Assembly (NCBI GenBank): GCA_002423245.1
Contig: DIVD01000018.1
Coordinates: 1 to 26,670 of the forward strand
From: Rhodobacteraceae bacterium UBA6141
GTDB lineage: Bacteria; Pseudomonadota; Alphaproteobacteria; Rhodobacterales; Rhodobacteraceae
DNA length: 26,670 nt
Reading direction: 5' to 3'
The notes under the pieces are model-generated. The model was not told where the DNA came from. It saw only the letters and a program-made list of their open reading frames with translations, and ran no database searches. This document shows, in pieces, positions 1 to 9,642 of the stretch; position 1 is the first letter of the stretch, and each line of letters opens with the position of its first letter. Position numbers and translations under genes: made by a program.

Positions 1-15
1 TTTCGCGAGGGCAAG

Positions 16-105
16 TGGCGGAGAGAGAGGGATTCGAACCCTCGAGACGGTATCCCGCCTACACACTTTCCAGGCGTGCGCCTTCGACCACTCGGCCACC
101 TCTCC
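16..105 (-). tRNA. tRNA-Ser (anticodon GGA)
   Basis: Read on the minus strand this is a 90-nt class II tRNA including an encoded CCA end (complement of 16-18). The acceptor stem GGAGAGG pairs with TCTCTCC, with one G-U. The T-loop has the usual GGTTCGAATCC, and there is a long variable arm as expected for serine. The anticodon loop reads CTGGAAA, giving anticodon GGA, which reads UCC and UCU codons. Its promoter lies at 116-144 and the gene stands alone. Identity is very secure; only the exact ends were judged by eye. Confidence 0.96.
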
Positions 106-115
106 GTCGCGCGCT

Positions 116-144
116 GCTTACACGTGCGGGCATGGCGGGTTCAA
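116..144 (-). promoter_or_regulatory. Probable sigma-70 promoter of tRNA-Ser
   Basis: On the minus strand TTGAAC (complement of 139-144) is followed after 16 nt by TGTAAG (complement of 117-122), or after 17 nt by GTAAGC. This puts the transcription start near 110, a few bases before the mature tRNA 5' end at 105. The placement fits a stable-RNA promoter. Read by eye. Confidence 0.5.
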
Positions 145-411
145 GGAAAAACTGCGGCGGAGCGGGGCCGGCAAGGCCGTGTCGCGGCGCGCGCTTGCGA
201 GGCGCGCGCGCTTTGGACTGGCGGGCGAGGCGCCGATGCCGTGCCCGACCGCGAGGTTTCGTGGAGCGTCCACACGGCGACCAAGGCGCCTGCGCCGCAT
301 GGTGCTGCACTCGCGTCTTTGCGCAGGGCCGCGCGGGGTCGATGCCTTCCAGATCGGCGCCGGGGCGCCGGGGCTGACGGACTGCACATAACCGGTTCTG
401 CACCGGCGCGC

Positions 412-439
412 TTGCGCCCGGGCCGGGCCGGGCTTACCT
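412..439 (+). promoter_or_regulatory. Candidate sigma-70 promoter for the Ppx/GppA gene
   Basis: TTGCGC (412-417), a 16-nt spacer and TTACCT (434-439) predict a start near 446, about 25 nt before the ATG at 471. This is one moderate match in GC-rich sequence. Confidence 0.38.
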
Positions 440-470
440 TGGGGGCAACTTGAAATCGGAGGGCGTGACG

Positions 471-1589
471 ATGGCGCCCAGGCGTCCCACGGGTGCGGGG
501 GCGCTCCCGACGCAGACGGTCGAGCCCCACGCAACCCAAACGCCCGAACCCGCGCCGCTTTATGCCGCGCTGGATCTCGGGACCAACAGCTGCCGCATGC
601 TGATCGCCCGGCCCCGGGGCGCGCAGTTCCATGTCGTGGACAGTTTTTCCAAGACGGTGCAGTTGGGCCAGGGGCTTGAGGTCTCGGGCAAGCTGTCGCG
701 CGCGTCGATGGCGCGGACGGTGCAGGCGCTGCAGATCTGCCGCCGCAAGATCGAGCAGCACGATGTGCGGCACATGCGGCTGGTCGCGACCGAGGCCTGC
801 CGGCGCGCCCGCAATGCCCGCGACTTCATCCGCTATGTGCGGCGCGAGACCGGCCTGCCGCTGGAGATCATCGAACCCGAGGAAGAGGCGCGGCTGGCGG
901 TGATCTCCTGCGCGCCGCTGGTCAGCAAGGCAACCGAGCAGTTGCTGGTGGTGGATATCGGCGGCGGATCGACGGAGTTGGTCTGGATCGACATTTCCGG
1001 CGTGCCGGGGCCGGACCGGCCGCGGGCGATCATGCGGCTGTCGGGCGGGTTCCGCAGCGACCCGGCGGCGCTGGAGCCGGCGGCGCAGGTGGTGGACTGG
1101 ATCTCGGTGCCGCTGGGGGTGGCGACGCTGAAGGACCAGTTCCAGGACGTGGAGGACGATGCCGCCCGTTTCGCGCTGATGAGCTGGTACTTCGAGGAGA
1201 AGCTTGCCGATTTCTCGCCCTACAACTCGGCTCAGGCGCGGGAGGGGTTCCAGATCATCGGCACCAGCGGCACGGTGACCACGGTCGCGGCAAGCCATCT
1301 GGGGTTGCGCCGCTATGACAGGGCCAAGGTGGACGGGCTGCGCATGTCCTCGGACCAGATCGACCGGGTGATCCGCGACTATCTGCTGCTGGGGCCGGAG
1401 GGGCGCCGGACGGACCCGCGGATCGGGCGCGACCGGCATACGCTGATCATGTCGGGCGCGGCAATCTTGCAGGCGCTGATGCGGATCTGGCCCACCGACA
1501 AGCTGTCGGTCGCGGACCGGGGGCTGCGCGAGGGGCTGCTTTACGCGCAGATGTCGGCGGACGGGGTGCTGGAGGAGGGGCCTTACTGA
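471..1589 (+). CDS. Ppx/GppA family phosphatase (probable exopolyphosphatase)
   Basis: A 372-aa cytoplasmic enzyme of the ASKHA fold family that removes terminal phosphate from polyphosphate or from pppGpp. The N-terminal phosphate loop LDLGTNSCRML starts near residue 34. The acidic motif VATEACRRARN and the second glycine loop VVDIGGGSTELVW follow, with a later glycine-rich IIGTSGTVTTVAA. The length matches single-module alphaproteobacterial members, shorter than E. coli Ppx or GppA, which carry a C-terminal HD-like domain. The frame is open from a TTG at 450, but ATG 471 is preferred because GGAGG (458-462) lies 8 nt before it. The gene precedes rlmE on the same strand by 99 nt. Whether polyphosphate or pppGpp is the main substrate cannot be told from sequence, so no symbol is given. 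Confidence 0.93.
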   Translation: MAPRRPTGAGALPTQTVEPHATQTPEPAPLYAALDLGTNSCRMLIARPRGAQFHVVDSFSKTVQLGQGLEVSGKLSRASMARTVQALQICRRKIEQHDVRHMRLVATEACRRARNARDFIRYVRRETGLPLEIIEPEEEARLAVISCAPLVSKATEQLLVVDIGGGSTELVWIDISGVPGPDRPRAIMRLSGGFRSDPAALEPAAQVVDWISVPLGVATLKDQFQDVEDDAARFALMSWYFEEKLADFSPYNSAQAREGFQIIGTSGTVTTVAASHLGLRRYDRAKVDGLRMSSDQIDRVIRDYLLLGPEGRRTDPRIGRDRHTLIMSGAAILQALMRIWPTDKLSVADRGLREGLLYAQMSADGVLEEGPY

Positions 1590-1607
1590 GGGTGCGGGCA
1601 CGGACGG

Positions 1608-1636
1608 TTGCAGGCGGGCGCCCTGGCGCGTATCTG
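1608..1636 (+). promoter_or_regulatory. Probable promoter of rlmE
   Basis: TTGCAG (1608-1613), a 17-nt spacer and TATCTG (1631-1636) predict a start near 1643. This gives rlmE its own promoter in the gap after the phosphatase gene. It also argues for the ATG at 1689 over upstream in-frame starts at 1608 or 1647, which would overlap the promoter or be almost leaderless. Confidence 0.45.
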
Positions 1637-1688
1637 GGCCGATGACATGCCGCAGCAGCGTTTTGCGGGCGGCGAGAGGGTTGCGGGA

Positions 1689-2486
1689 ATGGTCAAGGCA
1701 CCGGGAAAGACAGGCGGCGCGGCGGGGGGCGCGGCGGGCGGGGGCGCGGGTGGGGGCGGCGGCGCCTCGGGCCGGGGCCAGCGGGAACTGCGGGTGCGGG
1801 TCAAGACCGCCAAGGGGCGCAAACTGTCCTCGACGCTGTGGCTGGAACGGCAGTTGAACGACCCCTATGTGCTGCGCGCCCGCAAGGAGGGCTACCGGGG
1901 CCGGGCGGCCTACAAGATCCTGGAACTGGACGACAAGTTCCGGTTCCTCGTGCCGGGGGCGCGGGTGGTGGATCTTGGCTGCGCGCCGGGGGGCTGGTGC
2001 CAGATCGCGGTGAACCGGGTCAATGCGCTTGGCGACAGGTCCGGCAAGAAGGTCGGCACCGTGCTGGGGGTGGACCTGCAGGAGGTGGAGCCGATCGCGG
2101 GGGCGGAGATTCACCAACTCGATTTCCTGGCCGAGGATGCGGATGCGCGCGTCAAGGGCTGGCTCGGCGGGCGGGCGGATGTGGTGATGTCGGACATGGC
2201 GGCGGCGAGTTCGGGGCACAAGGGCACCGATCACTTGCGGATCATCGCGCTGTGCGAGGCGGCGGCGCAGTTCGCCTTCGACGTGCTGGAGGAGGGCGGA
2301 ACCTTCGTGGCCAAGGTGCTGGCGGGCGGCGCCGAGCAGGAGTTGCAGACCTTGCTGAAGCAGAATTTCCGCAAGGTGGCGAATGTGAAGCCGCCGGCAA
2401 GCCGCGCCGACAGTTCCGAGAAATTCGTTGTGGCGCAAGGGTTTCGTGGGCGCGGGGCGGCGAGTGCCGAGGATGCGGGGGCCTGA
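1689..2486 (+). CDS. rlmE: 23S rRNA (uridine-2'-O-)-methyltransferase RlmE (FtsJ/RrmJ)
   Basis: A 265-aa SAM-dependent enzyme that methylates the 2'-OH of U2552 (E. coli numbering) in the 23S rRNA A-loop, a late step in 50S assembly. A Gly/Ala-rich low-complexity tail of about 30 residues precedes the Rossmann core. The SAM-binding loop reads VVDLGCAPGGWCQ. The catalytic K-D-K-E tetrad of the family is complete: K76 (AAYK), D169 (VMSDMA), K209 (VAKVLAGG) and E244 (SSEKFVVAQGFRG). The tail makes it longer than the roughly 209-aa E. coli enzyme and resembles other alphaproteobacterial RlmE proteins. ATG 1689 with upstream GAGAGGG is chosen over TTG 1608 and ATG 1647. A strong hairpin at 2525-2546 follows, and the next gene is convergent. 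Confidence 0.96.
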   Translation: MVKAPGKTGGAAGGAAGGGAGGGGGASGRGQRELRVRVKTAKGRKLSSTLWLERQLNDPYVLRARKEGYRGRAAYKILELDDKFRFLVPGARVVDLGCAPGGWCQIAVNRVNALGDRSGKKVGTVLGVDLQEVEPIAGAEIHQLDFLAEDADARVKGWLGGRADVVMSDMAAASSGHKGTDHLRIIALCEAAAQFAFDVLEEGGTFVAKVLAGGAEQELQTLLKQNFRKVANVKPPASRADSSEKFVVAQGFRGRGAASAEDAGA

Positions 2487-2524
2487 CCGGCCTTGGCCGC
2501 CTGCGCCTGACCGCCTGCGCGGGT

Positions 2525-2546
2525 GCGGGGGGCCGCTGCCCCCCGC
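2525..2546. terminator. Hairpin terminator between convergent rlmE and the outer-membrane protein gene
   Basis: A perfect 9-bp inverted repeat, GCGGGGGGC / GCCCCCCGC with loop CGCT, lies in the 67-nt gap between two convergent stop codons. No T-run follows on either strand, so it may stall polymerase or protect 3' ends in both directions and not act as a classical intrinsic terminator. Confidence 0.6.
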
Positions 2547-2553
2547 CGCGCGA

Positions 2554-3561
2554 TCAGAAGTCGAAGCCGATCGACGCCTGATAGAGCGTCTCGTCGCCGA
2601 CCCCGTTCACCGCGCCGCCTTCGACGAAGAAGCCGGCGACGGTGTAGCGGGCATTGAGCCCGTAGAGATCCTCGTCGTCGAGCAACACATAGCTTGCCGT
2701 CAGATCCAGCTGGTCGATCGGCCGCCATGTCGCCCAGAGCTTGGTGGCATCGACCTGCCCGTCCGCGGTCAGGTCGCTGACGCCCAGATCTTCCGCGTCC
2801 TCGGCAAAATCGTCGCCGAAGACTTCGGCGAAGTCGATGTCGGCATCGAGCTGCGAATACTGCGCACCGAGGCCGAAGCGGTCGGTCTGCCATTGCACGC
2901 TGGCGGTATAGAACTCGCCATCGCCCACGTCGCTTTCCAGATATTCCGCCCCGCCGCCGAAGATGAACGCTCCCGCGCGCACATTGCCGGCCGCCTGGAT
3001 GACCGAGGTTTCGCCTTCGTCGTCATATTCGTGGTAGGTGAGCCCGAAGGCGAAATTCGTGCCCGCCAGATCGTAGCTGATGCCGTAGGGCACATCCGAG
3101 GAGGCCAGATAGTACAGCCCGGACACGCCCCGCCCGTCGATCAGCCCGAAATCCACCACCTCGACCAGCCGGAAGCCGCCAAGGCTGGGGGTGGAGACAT
3201 ACTTGTCGAGGGCGAACCGCGGAACGCCCAGCCCGATGACGCCGAACCCGGTGTCGAAGCTGACCGCGCCATAGAACGCGCTTTCCGACTCGCTCTCGGA
3301 AACGCCCTCGGCGCCAAGCTCGATCCCGACCGGCACGCCGAACAGCGTTCCCGCGCCGATCCCGATGTTGAAGTCGAGATAGGCGCCGCTCGTGTCCTCG
3401 TCGCCATAGCTGAGGTATTCGGCCTCCAGCCCGCCGCGGGCGTAGAATCCCTCTTCCAGCGGCATCTGCATCTGCTGCGCGGAAACGGGCAGCGCGGCGG
3501 TCAGCGCCACCCCGGCGCCAAGCAGTGCTGCGGCGCGGCGTGCATGTGTCAGCACAATCAT
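2554..3561 (-). CDS. Exported beta-barrel outer-membrane protein (porin-like)
   Basis: A 335-aa protein with a Sec signal peptide: RR near residue 8, a hydrophobic Ala/Leu core, and likely cleavage after VSA at residue 28. The mature part is acidic and built of alternating short amphipathic strands such as GFYARGGLEAEYLSYG, TNFAFGLTYHEYDDEG and LDLTASYVLLDDEDLYG. It ends in aromatic Phe (ASIGFDF), the usual signal for insertion by the BAM complex. I infer a general-porin-like or other outer-membrane barrel; no substrate can be assigned. The ATG at 3561 has GGAGGG just upstream. An ECF-type promoter candidate sits at 3597-3621. The gene is transcribed away from the upstream zinc-ribbon gene with a 200-nt gap, so it is probably its own unit. 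Confidence 0.85.
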   Translation of the reverse strand: MIVLTHARRAAALLGAGVALTAALPVSAQQMQMPLEEGFYARGGLEAEYLSYGDEDTSGAYLDFNIGIGAGTLFGVPVGIELGAEGVSESESESAFYGAVSFDTGFGVIGLGVPRFALDKYVSTPSLGGFRLVEVVDFGLIDGRGVSGLYYLASSDVPYGISYDLAGTNFAFGLTYHEYDDEGETSVIQAAGNVRAGAFIFGGGAEYLESDVGDGEFYTASVQWQTDRFGLGAQYSQLDADIDFAEVFGDDFAEDAEDLGVSDLTADGQVDATKLWATWRPIDQLDLTASYVLLDDEDLYGLNARYTVAGFFVEGGAVNGVGDETLYQASIGFDF

Positions 3562-3596
3562 TCGTCCCTCCGAAGTTCCTTGTTCCTGCCGACGCG

Positions 3597-3621
3597 AACC
3601 GGGGCGGTCGGGGAAGGTTCC
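3597..3621 (-). promoter_or_regulatory. Candidate ECF-sigma promoter (GGAAC-N16-GGTT) of the outer-membrane protein gene
   Basis: On the minus strand GGAAC (complement of 3617-3621) is followed by exactly 16 nt and then GGTT (complement of 3597-3600), about 35 nt before the ATG at 3561. This is one base off the GGAAC-N16/17-CGTT pattern of EcfG-type sigma factors. The same architecture is found upstream of two other genes here. Confidence 0.45.
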
Positions 3622-3761
3622 ATCACTTTTTGGTGCATGTGCAGCGGGATGCGGGGCATCTCGCGGCCTGTGAGCGGTATCGCGCGGGGGGCTGCGCCGT
3701 CAAGCCCTGCGGGCCCCGGCAGGCCACGGACCGCCCCTGCGCACCCGAAGGTCTCTGCCGG

Positions 3762-4682
3762 CTACTCCTGCGGCGAGAGCGCATCGACCGTCGCGGCGAG
3801 GGTCCGGTCGAGCCAGATGCGGCCACGGTCCACCGCGGCCACATAGCTGTTCAGTGCCGGGGCCGCGGCGGGCAGCCGCGCGCCCAGCCGCGGCGCGCCG
3901 AGGTAGAACGCCAGCAGCAGCAGCACCAGCCCCAGCGACAGGCCGAAGCCCAGCCGGAACCCGTTGCGCCGGCGCCGCAGCGTTTCGGGCGCGTCCAGCG
4001 CCGCCGGCTCGCGCCCGCGTTCCGATGTGGCGCGGAGGGTGGAGTTGATGCCTTCCACATCCGGCAGCGGGCCCTGGCGCGCCCGGTCTGCGTCGGCGCC
4101 GCGTTCGGCGACACCGCCGGGCACGGCATCGGGCGGCTGCTCGGGGCGGGGCTGCTCGGGGTGGGGCGGGGCGGGCGATAACGCGAGTTCGCCCTGCGTC
4201 TCGATGCCATGGCCCTTGCCGCGGCGGGCGCGCGCCTCGCGCTCTGCCTCCTCGCGCAGAACCTTCAGCACCGCTTCGTCGAGGCTGCGGCGGCGGCGCG
4301 GCTCCGGCTCCGACCCGGGGCGCGGCGGCGGGGGGGCGTTCAGCGCCGTTTCCTCCTCCGCTGTTTCCTCCCCCCCCGTCTCATCCCCTGCAGTCTCGTC
4401 GCCGGACGCGCCATCCGCGGGCCGGGCAGGCTCTCCCTCCTGCTCCGGGTCATCGGCCGCGCCGGTATCGTCGGGGGTGCGGGGCAGCGGGCCCGAGGCA
4501 GCCTGCGCGACTGGCCCGCCAGCCTCGGCTGCGGCCTCCGGCGCGGCGACAGGCGCTGCGCCAGCCGACGGCTGGAACCATGTCTGCCCGCAACCGGAGC
4601 ATTGCACATCGCGCCCGCCCGCCGGGATCACGCGGTCATCCACCTCGTACTGGGCCGCGCAATTGGGGCATGTCAACCGCAT
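3762..4682 (-). CDS. Zinc-ribbon protein with disordered linker and one C-terminal membrane segment
   Basis: A 306-aa protein in three parts. Residues 1-36 form an MJ0042/TFIIS-type zinc ribbon with ligands C5-x2-C8 and C28-x2-C31 (TCPNCAAQYEVDD and QCSGCGQTWF). Residues 37 to about 235 are Ala/Pro/Glu-rich, low complexity and probably disordered. A basic RRRRN stretch then leads into one transmembrane helix (about 240-263, LGFGLSLGLVLLLLAFYLGA) and a short tail of about 43 residues, probably periplasmic. The gene is divergent from ftsE, an arrangement I associate with this family, but its function is unknown to me. The ribbon suggests binding to nucleic acid or another partner at the inner membrane face. 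The start ATG at 4682 is fixed by the ribbon. Confidence 0.9.
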   Translation of the reverse strand: MRLTCPNCAAQYEVDDRVIPAGGRDVQCSGCGQTWFQPSAGAAPVAAPEAAAEAGGPVAQAASGPLPRTPDDTGAADDPEQEGEPARPADGASGDETAGDETGGEETAEEETALNAPPPPRPGSEPEPRRRRSLDEAVLKVLREEAEREARARRGKGHGIETQGELALSPAPPHPEQPRPEQPPDAVPGGVAERGADADRARQGPLPDVEGINSTLRATSERGREPAALDAPETLRRRRNGFRLGFGLSLGLVLLLLAFYLGAPRLGARLPAAAPALNSYVAAVDRGRIWLDRTLAATVDALSPQE

Positions 4683-4779
4683 CTGACTTCCTCGACCTGC
4701 CCCTGTGTGCCCGGACCCTGCCCGCCGGCGCCTTTCCGCGGGGGCGGCGAATGCCGGCGCGCGCGGCGATCAGCCGTTC

Positions 4780-4808
4780 TGGTCAAGGTCTGCAGAGTGT
4801 TGTAGCAA
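4780..4808 (+). promoter_or_regulatory. Weak candidate promoter for ftsE-ftsX-plsC
   Basis: TGGTCA (4780-4785), 17 nt, TAGCAA (4803-4808) predicts a start near 4815, about 60 nt before the ftsE TTG. It is the best match I found in the divergent gap 4683-4875, which holds no other feature. Confidence 0.28.
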
Positions 4809-4875
4809 GCAAACGGCCGGTATCCAAGCATTTGTCGGCAGGGCCGCAGCACGATGCCGCAGGGTGGGAAGACCG

Positions 4876-5547
4876 TTGATCGAGCTTGAGAATGTCAGCT
4901 ATGGCTATGGCAGTGGCGAGGTGCTGACCGAGATGTCGCTGAAGCTGGCGCCGGGGTCGTTCCATTTCCTGACCGGGCCGTCGGGGGCGGGCAAGACCAC
5001 CTTCCTGAAGATGCTCTATGCCGAATTGCTGCCCTCGGCCGGGCAGGTCATCGTCTTCGGCCGCGACGTGCGCAAGATGGGCCGCGACGATATCGCGCTG
5101 CTCAGGCGGCGGGTGGGGGTGGTGCATCAGGACTGCCAGTTTCTCGACCATCTGTCGGTGGCCGAGAACGTGGCGCTGCCGCTGACGGTGGCAGAGCGCG
5201 AGATCGACACGCGCGAGCTGGTCGAGCTGCTGGCCTGGGTCGGGCTCGGGGCGCAGATGGACAGCCTGCCCCCCGCGCTTTCGGGCGGCGAGCGGCAGCG
5301 GGCGGCGCTGGCGCGGGCGGTCATCATGTCGCCCGAGGTGATCCTGGCCGACGAACCCACCGGCAATGTCGATTGGGAGATGTCGCTGAAGCTGTTGACC
5401 TTGCTGGTGGAACTGAACCGGATGGGCAAGACCGTCGTGATTGCCACCCATGACATGAACCTGATCCGCAGCGCCAAGGCGCAGGTCGCGGCGCGCGTGC
5501 TGCGGATCAAGGGCCGGCGGCTGCATCTGGCGGGGGCGGATCTGTGA
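4876..5547 (+). CDS. ftsE: Cell-division ABC transporter ATP-binding protein FtsE
   Basis: A 223-aa ABC ATPase that with FtsX forms the FtsEX complex. It uses ATP to drive conformational change that activates periplasmic murein hydrolases at the septum. All ABC motifs are present: Walker A GPSGAGKTT, Q-loop VVHQDCQFLDHLSVAENVALP, signature LSGGERQR, Walker B VILADEPTGNVD and the H-loop IATHD. The frame is open further upstream, but homology begins at the TTG at 4876 (MIELENVSYGYG), with AGGGTGGGAAG just before it, so a TTG start is assigned. That may keep translation modest. ftsX overlaps its stop codon. Confidence 0.95.
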   Translation: MIELENVSYGYGSGEVLTEMSLKLAPGSFHFLTGPSGAGKTTFLKMLYAELLPSAGQVIVFGRDVRKMGRDDIALLRRRVGVVHQDCQFLDHLSVAENVALPLTVAEREIDTRELVELLAWVGLGAQMDSLPPALSGGERQRAALARAVIMSPEVILADEPTGNVDWEMSLKLLTLLVELNRMGKTVVIATHDMNLIRSAKAQVAARVLRIKGRRLHLAGADL

Positions 5548-6449
5548 AACGCTACGTTGTTCTGGCGCGCGCCTTCCTGTCCTCGGACCTGCAATCGGAC
5601 CGGGTGGTGCCGCCCTCGGGCTTCACCGCGCGGCTGACGGTGTTTTCCGCCGCCGCGATGGCGTTCCTTGCCGTGTTCGCGCTGGCGCTGTCGCTTGCTG
5701 CGGGCCGGCTGTCCGATCGCTGGTCGGACGCGCTGGCGCAATCGGCGACGATCCGCATCTCGGCGCCGCCCGACCAGATCGACCGGCAGGTGGGCGCGGT
5801 GATGGCGGTGCTGGAGACCACGCCGGGCATCGCCTCGGCGCGGCGGCTGCCGCCCGAGGAGACGCGGGCGCTGCTGGCGCCGTGGTTCGGCCCGGACCTT
5901 CCGGTGGAGACGCTGCCGATCCCGGCGCTGATCGAGGTTGTGGAGGGCGGCGGCGGCTTCGATGCCGAGGGGCTGCGGCTGCGGCTTGCGGCAGAGGCGC
6001 CGGGTGCGGTGCTCGATGACCATGACCGCTGGCGCCGTCCGCTGGTGGCGGCGGCGGGGCGGATGAAGATGCTGGGCGCCCTCTCGCTGCTGCTGATCGG
6101 GGCGGCGGCGACGGCGATGATCACCCTTGCGGCGCAGGCGGCGCTGGCGGCGAACGGGCAGGTGATCCGGGTGCTGCGGCTGGTGGGGGCGCGCGATGCC
6201 TATATCGCGCGCGCCTTCGTGCGCCGCTTCACCCTGCGCGCGGCTGGGGGCGCCGCGGTGGGGGCGGCGCTGGCGATGATGGCCGTCGCGCTGATCCCCT
6301 CGGGCGGGGAGGGCGGCGGCTTCCTGACGGGCCTTGGCTTCGAGGGCGGCGAATGGGTCTGGCCGCTGCTGCTGCCGCCGATCGCGGCCGCTCTCGCCTG
6401 CGCCGCGACCCGCGCGGCGGCGGCGCGGGCGCTGAAGGGGCTGATGTGA
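5544..6449 (+). CDS. ftsX: Cell-division permease-like protein FtsX
   Basis: A 301-aa inner-membrane partner of FtsE. The topology is the FtsX one: a cytoplasmic N-terminus, TM1 near residues 33-56, a periplasmic domain of about 110 residues with short P/E-rich motifs (PPEETRALLAPWFG), then three further helices (SLLLIGAAATAMITLAAQA, AGGAAVGAALAMMAVAL and LLLPPIAAALACAATRAA). It starts with GTG at 5544, giving GTGA overlapping the ftsE stop, a sign of translational coupling. Sequence is poorly conserved in this family, so the call rests on topology and on position after ftsE. The periplasmic loop is where hydrolase activators would dock. Confidence 0.92.
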   Translation: MKRYVVLARAFLSSDLQSDRVVPPSGFTARLTVFSAAAMAFLAVFALALSLAAGRLSDRWSDALAQSATIRISAPPDQIDRQVGAVMAVLETTPGIASARRLPPEETRALLAPWFGPDLPVETLPIPALIEVVEGGGGFDAEGLRLRLAAEAPGAVLDDHDRWRRPLVAAAGRMKMLGALSLLLIGAAATAMITLAAQAALAANGQVIRVLRLVGARDAYIARAFVRRFTLRAAGGAAVGAALAMMAVALIPSGGEGGGFLTGLGFEGGEWVWPLLLPPIAAALACAATRAAAARALKGLM

Positions 6450-7174
6450 TGGCCCTGCAATGGCTGCGATCCCTGCTGTTCGTGGCGCAGATCTATCCGA
6501 TGATGGCGCTGATGGCGCTGTGGTTCACGCCGCAGGTGCCGTTCCGCCGCGAGGCCGCCCATGACGCGGTGCACTGCTGGTGCCGCTGGGTGAGGTGGAG
6601 CGCGCGCTGGATGCTGGGCCTGCGCTCCGAGGTGCGGGGCGAGGTGCCGACCGGCGAGGTGCTGATCGCGGCCAAGCACCAGAGCTTTTTCGACATCATC
6701 CTGATCGTCAGCGCGGTGCCACGGCCGAGATTCATCATGAAGAAAGAGCTGCTGCGGGTGCCGATCCTGGGCTGGTACGCGGTGAAGATCGGCTGCGTTC
6801 CGGTGGACCGCGGCAAGCGCGGGCGAGCCATCGCGAAGATGCTGGCGGATGTGCGTAGCGGCGCGGCAGAGCCGGGGCAGCTGATCATCTACCCGCAAGG
6901 CACCCGCGTCGCGCCGGGCGCGTATCTGCCCTACAAGGCGGGCACCGGCATCCTCTACGAGCAGACCGGCCTGCCTTGCGTTCCGGCGGGCACCAATGTG
7001 GGCCTGTTCTGGCCGCGCAAGGGCATCTTGCGCAAGCCCGGGCTGGCGGTGGTGGAGTTCCTGCCGGTGATCGCGCCCGGCAAGCCGATGCCGGAGTTCA
7101 TGGCCGAACTGGAGGCCAGCGTGGAGACGTCCTCGGGCCGGCTCATGGCAGAGGCGGGCTATCTGCCGCGCTGA
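6449..7174 (+). CDS. 1-acyl-sn-glycerol-3-phosphate acyltransferase (PlsC-like)
   Basis: A 241-aa membrane-associated acyltransferase that would add the second acyl chain to lysophosphatidic acid, giving phosphatidic acid for phospholipid synthesis. A hydrophobic N-terminal helix (residues 5-28) is followed by the catalytic H-x4-D motif HQSFFD (H77-D82), the acceptor-binding region MKKELLRVPILGW, and YPQGTR at 148-153 corresponding to the FPEGTR motif, here with Gln for the usual Glu. The ATG at 6449 overlaps the ftsX stop by one base (TGATG), so it is almost certainly cotranslated with ftsEX. That links membrane lipid supply with division at operon level. An ornithine-lipid (OlsA-like) substrate cannot be excluded. 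Confidence 0.9.
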   Translation: MALQWLRSLLFVAQIYPMMALMALWFTPQVPFRREAAHDAVHCWCRWVRWSARWMLGLRSEVRGEVPTGEVLIAAKHQSFFDIILIVSAVPRPRFIMKKELLRVPILGWYAVKIGCVPVDRGKRGRAIAKMLADVRSGAAEPGQLIIYPQGTRVAPGAYLPYKAGTGILYEQTGLPCVPAGTNVGLFWPRKGILRKPGLAVVEFLPVIAPGKPMPEFMAELEASVETSSGRLMAEAGYLPR

Positions 7175-7204
7175 AGGCGGGCCATGATCCTGTAGGGTGC
7201 TGTT

Positions 7205-7352
7205 GCCGGCCTCGGGCGCCGGCCTCGGGGACGGTCCGGGCTCGGGAACCTTTCCCGCCCGTCGCGATTGTCCCCCTGCCTTCGGACGGGCGCGCCATGC
7301 ACGCGGCGGCCCCTATCCGCGCGCCCCATCCGCGCGCCCCCGCATCCGCGCC
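7205..7352. promoter_or_regulatory. Repeat-rich leader upstream of the catalase gene
   Basis: The gap 7175-7380 holds three things. A 12-nt direct repeat GCCGGCCTCGGG occurs at 7205-7216 and 7218-7229. A perfect inverted repeat CGGGAA-CCT-TTCCCG spans 7243-7257. A 13-nt direct repeat ATCCGCGCGCCCC occurs at 7315-7327 and 7328-7340, with a shorter copy from 7344. GGAAC inside the palindrome (7245-7249) lies 16 nt before GATT (7266-7269), a weak relative of the ECF-type pattern seen elsewhere in the window. Any of these could be regulatory; none is proven. Confidence 0.3.
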
Positions 7353-7380
7353 ACAGCGCGCGACCAGCCAGGAGCCTGAC

Positions 7381-9498
<2,118 letters not shown>

Positions 9499-9505
9499 CC
9501 GCCCT

Positions 9506-9532
9506 GCGGGCGGCGGCCGCCTCGCCGCCCGC
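9506..9532 (+). terminator. Hairpin terminator after katE
   Basis: A perfect 10-bp inverted repeat, GCGGGCGGCG / CGCCGCCCGC, with loop GCCGCCT begins 7 nt after the catalase stop codon. It is followed by AAGAG, not a T-run, so termination strength is uncertain. Confidence 0.6.
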
Positions 9533-9542
9533 AAGAGCCGTC

Positions 9543-9581
9543 GCTGCATTGCAGCATGGTCATGGCGAGGTTGCAGCAACC
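9543..9581 (+). promoter_or_regulatory. Pair of 13-bp palindromes resembling PhaR operators
   Basis: GCTGCA-T-TGCAGC (9543-9555) and GGTTGC-A-GCAACC (9569-9581) are perfect palindromes 13 nt apart. Both contain TTGCAGCA, at 9549 and 9571, 22 bp apart and so on the same helix face. The first contains CTGC-N3-GCAG, which as I recall is the consensus bound by PhaR, the polyhydroxyalkanoate-responsive repressor of Rhodobacter and Paracoccus. The pair lies 62-100 nt before the 57-aa gene, suggesting that gene is the target. Confidence 0.5.
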
Positions 9582-9642
9582 GGCCTGTTCGGGGCCCGCG
9601 CCGATGCTTACCTGCAAGCCAACCCGATACAGGAGCCTTGCC

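Larger units (their letters stand above)
106..470. other. Gene-free interval between tRNA-Ser and the Ppx gene
   Basis: This 365-nt stretch holds no convincing gene. Open frames on both strands give Arg/Ala/Pro-rich translations without recognisable domains. It contains the tRNA promoter (116-144), a GC-only hairpin at 187-209 (8-bp arms of alternating GC, 7-nt loop, then GCTTTGG), and a candidate promoter for the following gene (412-439). No small RNA could be recognised. Confidence 0.5.

Noticed and set aside
187..211. Possible small RNA ending in the GCGCGCGC hairpin
   Set aside because: No promoter on the plus strand at a sensible distance; a stretch of alternating GC readily forms such a hairpin by chance here.
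15..377. Open frame beginning AEREGFEPSRRYP over the tRNA-Ser gene
   Set aside because: This is the well-known false protein produced by translating the antisense of a tRNA-Ser gene; the rest is Arg/Ala-rich noise.
141..2438. 765-aa open frame on the minus strand
   Set aside because: Antisense to the Ppx gene and rlmE. High GC removes stop codons from the opposite strand, and the His/Arg/Gln-rich translation has no domain, whereas the plus strand encodes complete known enzymes.
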